Part shown: positions 5,781-9,854 of the stretch, in pieces | Position numbering within the stretch: position 1 is the first letter of the stretch | Layout: every line of letters begins with the position of its first letter | Source of the DNA: Candidatus Peribacteria bacterium | GTDB lineage: Bacteria > Patescibacteriota > Gracilibacteria > UBA1369 > GCA-2718715 | Length of the DNA: 9,854 bases | Assembly (NCBI GenBank): GCA_943349385.1 | Contig: CALQZM010000031.1 | Span: forward strand, 1-9,854 | Direction of reading: 5' to 3' | Translations under genes and position numbers: made by a program | Notes under the pieces: generated by a model | Seen by the model: only the letters and a program-made list of their open reading frames with translations | Told to the model about the DNA's origin: nothing | Database searches by the model: none

Positions 5781-7085
5781 TTAGTGATGCTCATGATGCT
5801 CAGTATGTCTGTCAATAAATTCCTTAAAAAATTTATCTAGGAGTATTTGGTTTCTAAGAGCGGAATAGCCACCTTTTCCTTCTTTGTAGTATTCTTTTAC
5901 TTGCTCTTGTACACCTTCTGGGGCGTGATTGATTTTAGCCTGAGCTGCATCTTCTATTTCTGCACTAGTGGCCCCTAGTCCTTTTTCTTTGATAACAAAG
6001 TCGATAATAAATCTAATTTTAACACGTTCTTCAGCTTTTGGTTTGTAAAACTCATTAATTGATTTGCCTTCTTTAGATTCTGTTAATTTTACAAAGTCTT
6101 CGAATTTAAGTCCTCTAGAAGTTATATTTTGTTTCATTTCTTCAAGTAAGATTTCAGTTTCTTCTTCTACTAGAATATCAGATACATCGAATTCTGAATT
6201 CTTGATTAAAGTGTCAAAAAGATCATCTTCTTGTTTTGCGCCTTGGTCATGTAGTTTTTGGTGTTCAAGTTCGCTTTTTAGTTTCGCTATGAAACTCTCT
6301 TTTTTTAGTTTTTCACCGAAAATCTTTTCTGAAAATTCCTCGTTAATTTCAGGTTTGTGTTTCTCTTGAATTCTGGTTGCTTTAACTTTAAATAAAACAG
6401 GTTTATCTTTTAGATCAGCTACATGGTAGTCCTTTGGAAATGTTACTGTGAACTCTTTTTCTTCGTCTTTATTAATTCCAATTAAATTTTCTTCGAATCC
6501 AGGAATAAACATTGAATCCCCTATTGTAACTGGGTGATTTTCGCTTTTAGTTCCTGTGATAGCTGCTCCACTTTCATCGAATCCTTCAAAGTTAATTTCT
6601 ACTGTGTCCCCTGTTTTAGCTTTAGTGTCAACTTCAATTAAAGTTGAGTTTGCAGATAGTAATCTTTCAATGGTTTCATCTAGTTCTTTATCGGAAAGTT
6701 TGATGTCTGGTGCTTTAATTTTGATTTTGTCTAAACCTTTAATTTTCACTTCAGGCTGGACAGCAAATGTAGCTGAAAATACGAATGGATCTTCAGAAAT
6801 AACGTCTACCATTGGTCTTGAAATCGGGTTTAAGTCTTTTTCTTTAATGGCTTTTGTGTAAAGGGTGGGTAGGTTCATTTCGAGCATGTATCCAAATACT
6901 TTATCTTTACCAAAATGAGATTCAATTACGTCGTCAGAGGCTTTACCAGGTCTGAATCCAGCTATTTTAGTATTTTTACCTAAAGCTTTAAGACTTGCTG
7001 AATATAGAATCTTAGTTTCTTCGGCTGGAACTGAAATTTCGATTTTAATTTCACTTTTAGGAAGGTTTGATACAGTAATATCCAT
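5781..7085 (-). CDS. tig: Trigger factor, ribosome-associated chaperone and peptidyl-prolyl isomerase
   Basis: Trigger factor binds at the ribosome exit tunnel and shields nascent chains. The 434-residue protein has the standard three-part layout. The N-terminal ribosome-binding domain (about 1-115) contains the signature loop GFRPGKAS at 43-50; the E. coli loop is GFRKGKVP, so the final Pro is Ser here. The FKBP-type isomerase domain (about 155-240) contains TGDTVEINFEGFDESG, then VTIGDSMFIPGFEENLIG, then FTVTFPKDYHVADLKDKPVLF. The helical C-terminal chaperone region extends from about 245 and includes INEEFSEKIFG. The protein ends in HTEHHEHH, five His in the last eight residues. The gene ends in tandem TAATAA followed by a strong terminator, so it is probably monocistronic. 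It is not next to clpP or clpX here. The start at 7085 gives the expected MDITVSNLPKSEIKIEISVP opening. Confidence 0.95.
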   Translation of the reverse strand: MDITVSNLPKSEIKIEISVPAEETKILYSASLKALGKNTKIAGFRPGKASDDVIESHFGKDKVFGYMLEMNLPTLYTKAIKEKDLNPISRPMVDVISEDPFVFSATFAVQPEVKIKGLDKIKIKAPDIKLSDKELDETIERLLSANSTLIEVDTKAKTGDTVEINFEGFDESGAAITGTKSENHPVTIGDSMFIPGFEENLIGINKDEEKEFTVTFPKDYHVADLKDKPVLFKVKATRIQEKHKPEINEEFSEKIFGEKLKKESFIAKLKSELEHQKLHDQGAKQEDDLFDTLIKNSEFDVSDILVEEETEILLEEMKQNITSRGLKFEDFVKLTESKEGKSINEFYKPKAEERVKIRFIIDFVIKEKGLGATSAEIEDAAQAKINHAPEGVQEQVKEYYKEGKGGYSALRNQILLDKFFKEFIDRHTEHHEHH

Positions 7086-7111
7086 ATTATATAAGTTAAT
7101 TTTTGCTACAG

Positions 7112-7138
7112 ATTATGTTTTTTCTATGATTTTGGCAA
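7112..7138 (-). promoter_or_regulatory. Candidate promoter of tig
   Basis: On the minus strand TTGCCA (7138-7133) is followed after 15 bp by CATAAT (7117-7112). Transcription would begin near 7105, leaving a leader of about 20 nt that lacks a Shine-Dalgarno sequence. The spacing is short of the ideal 17 bp. A second TATAAT directly abuts the ATG but is too close to serve as its -10 box. Confidence 0.4.
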
Positions 7139-7146
7139 TCCATAAT

Positions 7147-7174
7147 TGTTTTTTTATTCAAAATGTGTTATCGT
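7147..7174 (+). promoter_or_regulatory. Candidate promoter of the large unknown gene
   Basis: TTGTTT (7147-7152) precedes, after 16 bp, TATCGT (7169-7174). The latter has an extended -10 TG dinucleotide one base upstream (7166-7167). Transcription would start around 7181, giving a leader of under 20 nt to the ATG at 7199. If so, the in-frame ATGs at 7163 and 7178 would lie outside the message. Confidence 0.35.
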
Positions 7175-7198
7175 GTAATGAAGTTTAAATATAAAACT

Positions 7199-9854
7199 AT
7201 GGCTGCAGAACCAAAGGCAATTATCGAGGACGAAAAATTAGCTACTAATCAAGGTGGCGATGATATGACTAAAGAATCCCAGATAGATTCAAGTAAGCCA
7301 AGTGCTGCAAGAGGATTGACTCCTACTGAAGCTCGGATTGAGGATTCTGAAGAACAAGCTGATCCTAAGGGATTTAACCAGAAATATAATAATTATGCTC
7401 AAATTTATGAGCATTTAGGAATTGATGTAAGTCAAAATCGAGCTTTAACAAGTGAAATTGCTTCTGGATTCACAAATACTGTTAGGTCGGTTATGGAGGG
7501 CAAATTAGGTGCTGTAGATTTAGCAGAAATTAAAAAATTAGAGTCTGATAAAAAAATGAATAAGTTCTATGTAGCTAAAATGAAAGCCTTTTTGGCTTCG
7601 CATTTAAAAGGTGCATTTGGCTCAAAAGCCTTTAAAAGCTATTATAAATTAATAAAATCTACAAAAACTATTACTGGTTTAATTACTATTTGGTTAGCAT
7701 GTAATTTGGATGAACCTGAAAAGGAGGCTGTAAACATAGCGTTTTCACACTGTGTTTCTACTTTGCTTTATGGACAAGGATTTATGGAGCCAGACAGAGT
7801 ATCTAAATACTTAGAAAATGCTAAAGTTCGAGATAAAGATGGAGTTTCTGTAAATGCATTGCCGATTTTAGACAAGCTTTTAGGTGTAGGTACCGGTAGG
7901 CTGCCAAATCAGAATAGTTCGCAAGAACAGGCTATTGCCGGCCAAATTTTGACCCAAACTCTACTTTCTGCTGACGCGGATGCTAGTATTAATATGGGTG
8001 AAATTTTAAACAATATTGCTGCCACAAGGCCAGAATCGCCTTTTATGGATTCATTGGTCCAAGAAAGTTTGGATTTTATTTTAGGATTTAGAAAAGGAGT
8101 AGAAACTAAATTAGGTGATACTGAAACTAGTGAAGTAAATAAAGAAATTGCTCAAGAAGCCAAAAATCGTAGTGCTGCCGAAATCTCAGCCTTGCAAGAA
8201 ACTAAAAAAGATTTAGTAGATCAGCTAGAACGTGCTAATTCAGCTCGAGAAGAGAAATTTGCAGAAATGGATAGACTATCAGATGAATTAAAGGATTCTG
8301 CCTTAACCGTAGGAGAGCGTGAAGCTAAAAAGCAAAGATTAGAAACATTAAGAAAGAAAGAAGGTGACTATAAAGTTAGTAGTAAACTTGAACAAAGAAT
8401 TGAAGAACTTGATAAAAAAGTTGACTCTTTACGTGAAAGTTCTAGAAAACTAGATGAAGGTGATCTTGAAAGCAAGAAATCTGCAATAGTAGCTAATAAT
8501 AAGTTATACGGACATGTAACTAGACTTGCTGCTTATATTGCTGAACGTACTGCTCAATTAGAGAAATCTGGCGTAACAGTAGATTTTGCAGAAATGCCTA
8601 CTATTAAAAACTTACTAGAAATTGCAAAAAATCCAGATAATTTAAAAAAATCTGAGTTGTCTGCTCAAATGTCTGAATTCTTTACAGATTCTGCTGTACT
8701 TGCCATAGACAGAGAACTTAGAGGTTTAAGAGATGTATTGACCGAAAAACGAGTTTACACACCTCAGGAGCTAAGTTTGGCTGTTTTAAGCGAAGTGTAT
8801 AAGAAAAAATATGGTTATACTCAAGACACTGCTAATTTTATGGCTTCGGCTAATTATATTAGAATTGCTAAAGAAAAAAATCTAAGAGATTTCAGAAGAC
8901 AAGTATTAGAAGATAGAGCAACAAATAAATTGAAAGGTGTTGATAAATATCCTTTTGCTGAGATGTTAAAACGAATCGTTAGAGATGAATCTAAAGGTTC
9001 TATCTCTCCTTCTGAAATGTCTGTGCTTGAAAGTTTGAATGGATCCATGAGTTTAGACGATATTAGAAAGACTTTGGCTGATGGTAGCTTGTCGATAGAT
9101 GCCATAAATTTTGTTATGTATAACTTACTTAGTACTATTGCACCTAAAAAATGTAGCGATGGTAGTATGGTTACGCTGAAAGCTCCAAAAGACATTGCAG
9201 AAGCCGAAAAGCTAGCCGATAATTTAAATAGGATTGCTTCGGAGTACGCTGCTCTAGAAACTATGAATAATGCCCAAGCTATATCTGCTAAAGATAAATC
9301 TAAATTTGGAGTGTTTGCTTTAGCTGAAGGTTTAAAAGCCTATCAAACAAAGTTTGATGCTAATGAACGTAGAATATTGATCTCTGCTAAGCATCATGCG
9401 AGTTATATGACCACAAGAGCGAAATCCAAAGCAATTTTAGCCGAAATTATTGCTACTGCAAAAGCTGAAGGATGGGATAAGGAAAGATTTGAGCAAGAAA
9501 AACTAAATCGTGGCATTGCTGATTTACCTGAAAATGGAAATGTTAAATTCAGAGTGAACCAAGCAACAAACTATAGTAGAGAAAAAGCTATAATGGTTAA
9601 AAATGGTATAAAAAATGCTGCAACAAAAACATGGCAAGCTAAAGGTAAAATAGCTAAAGTAGCTACAAGTCCGCTTTGGGGTCCTCCGTACTTACTATGG
9701 AAAGCCGCCAAAGGAACTGCTAACTTTACGGCTAAAAAATTATCTCAACTTACTGATTTTGTTACTTATCAAGTACCAAATTTTGCTGCTCATGCTGTTT
9801 TAGCTCCAGTTAGTGTCGCTATTACAAATCCGTTAAGAGGTCTTCGAGATGGTG
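7199..9854 (+). CDS. Very large protein of unknown function, 5' part (885 codons visible)
   Basis: I do not recognise this protein. The frame is open from the ATG at 7199 to the window end, so it is longer than 885 residues. Residues 1-60 are acidic, rich in Glu, Asp, Ser and Pro, and look disordered, with no signal peptide. About 60-310 is probably globular and helical, with one short hydrophobic stretch, TITGLITIWLACNL at 157-170, too short for a confident membrane helix. About 310-455 is a highly charged coiled coil (for example ALQETKKDLVDQLERANSAR). About 455-795 is again helix-rich and mixed in charge. About 795-885 is basic and amphipathic with aromatic turns (SPLWGPPYLLW at 824-834) and a mildly hydrophobic APVSVAI near 870. 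Cysteine is scarce. In-frame ATGs at 7163 and 7178 are alternative starts; 7199 is preferred because it fits the candidate promoter. It is divergent from tig. Structural, cytoskeletal or membrane-associated roles are all possible and none is shown. Confidence 0.85.
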   Translation, partial: MAAEPKAIIEDEKLATNQGGDDMTKESQIDSSKPSAARGLTPTEARIEDSEEQADPKGFNQKYNNYAQIYEHLGIDVSQNRALTSEIASGFTNTVRSVMEGKLGAVDLAEIKKLESDKKMNKFYVAKMKAFLASHLKGAFGSKAFKSYYKLIKSTKTITGLITIWLACNLDEPEKEAVNIAFSHCVSTLLYGQGFMEPDRVSKYLENAKVRDKDGVSVNALPILDKLLGVGTGRLPNQNSSQEQAIAGQILTQTLLSADADASINMGEILNNIAATRPESPFMDSLVQESLDFILGFRKGVETKLGDTETSEVNKEIAQEAKNRSAAEISALQETKKDLVDQLERANSAREEKFAEMDRLSDELKDSALTVGEREAKKQRLETLRKKEGDYKVSSKLEQRIEELDKKVDSLRESSRKLDEGDLESKKSAIVANNKLYGHVTRLAAYIAERTAQLEKSGVTVDFAEMPTIKNLLEIAKNPDNLKKSELSAQMSEFFTDSAVLAIDRELRGLRDVLTEKRVYTPQELSLAVLSEVYKKKYGYTQDTANFMASANYIRIAKEKNLRDFRRQVLEDRATNKLKGVDKYPFAEMLKRIVRDESKGSISPSEMSVLESLNGSMSLDDIRKTLADGSLSIDAINFVMYNLLSTIAPKKCSDGSMVTLKAPKDIAEAEKLADNLNRIASEYAALETMNNAQAISAKDKSKFGVFALAEGLKAYQTKFDANERRILISAKHHASYMTTRAKSKAILAEIIATAKAEGWDKERFEQEKLNRGIADLPENGNVKFRVNQATNYSREKAIMVKNGIKNAATKTWQAKGKIAKVATSPLWGPPYLLWKAAKGTANFTAKKLSQLTDFVTYQVPNFAAHAVLAPVSVAITNPLRGLRDG

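Noticed and set aside
6064..6861. Plus-strand open frames opposite tig
   Set aside because: These Ser- and Phe-rich frames are antisense to a clearly recognised trigger factor gene and have no motifs or initiation signals of their own.
8854..9195. Minus-strand open frame of 113 codons inside the large plus-strand gene
   Set aside because: Its translation is hydrophobic and Ser/Leu-rich, as expected of an antisense shadow, and it lies wholly within a continuous, protein-like plus-strand frame.
1..9854. tRNA or other structured RNA genes, CRISPR arrays, insertion sequences, defence genes
   Set aside because: Coding sequence fills nearly the whole window and the three intergenic gaps (65, 82 and 113 bp) hold only promoters and terminators. 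No cloverleaf, regularly spaced repeats, transposase or nuclease-defence motifs were found.

Overview
The window is AT-rich, densely packed bacterial chromosome, with nine protein genes in 9.85 kb and no RNA gene, insertion sequence, CRISPR array or phage gene that I can see. The best guess at the source is a small-genome lineage of the Patescibacteria/CPR type. The supporting signs are overlapping genes, almost no intergenic space, no recognisable Shine-Dalgarno sequence before any visible start, a ribosomal protein L19 with a long acidic tail, and a winged-helix/degenerate-nucleotidyltransferase protein. This placement is an inference from style, not a phylogenetic result. The genetic code looks standard: stops are mostly TAA, with one TAG and one TGA, the TGA lying in an ATGA overlap.

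Left block, plus strand, 1-4486: the 3' part of proS (prolyl-tRNA synthetase), then rmlD and rmlA (two enzymes of dTDP-L-rhamnose synthesis), rnhB (RNase HII) and a CsaB-like polysaccharide pyruvyl transferase. Junctions are an 11-bp overlap, a 4-bp ATGA overlap, a 9-bp gap and a 38-bp overlap, so this is almost certainly one transcription unit with coupled translation. It mixes housekeeping genes with cell-surface glycan genes. rmlB and rmlC are not in the window.

Middle block, minus strand, 7085-4497: tig (trigger factor, with a His-rich C-terminus) ends at a strong intrinsic terminator. Next come a winged-helix/nucleotidyltransferase-fold protein and rplS (L19), which has its own good promoter. 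The rplS terminator appears to lie inside the 3' end of the convergent csaB-like gene, only 10 bp separating the two stop codons.

Right block, plus strand, 7199 to the end: the first 885 codons of a very large protein that I do not recognise. It has an acidic disordered N-terminus, a central coiled coil and a basic amphipathic stretch at the window edge. It is transcribed divergently from tig across a 113-bp gap, where the candidate promoters of the two genes lie close together.

No clear new defence or mobile system is visible. The parts most worth following are the giant unknown protein, the tailed L19 with its neighbouring regulator-like gene, and the signs of compaction and Shine-Dalgarno-free initiation.
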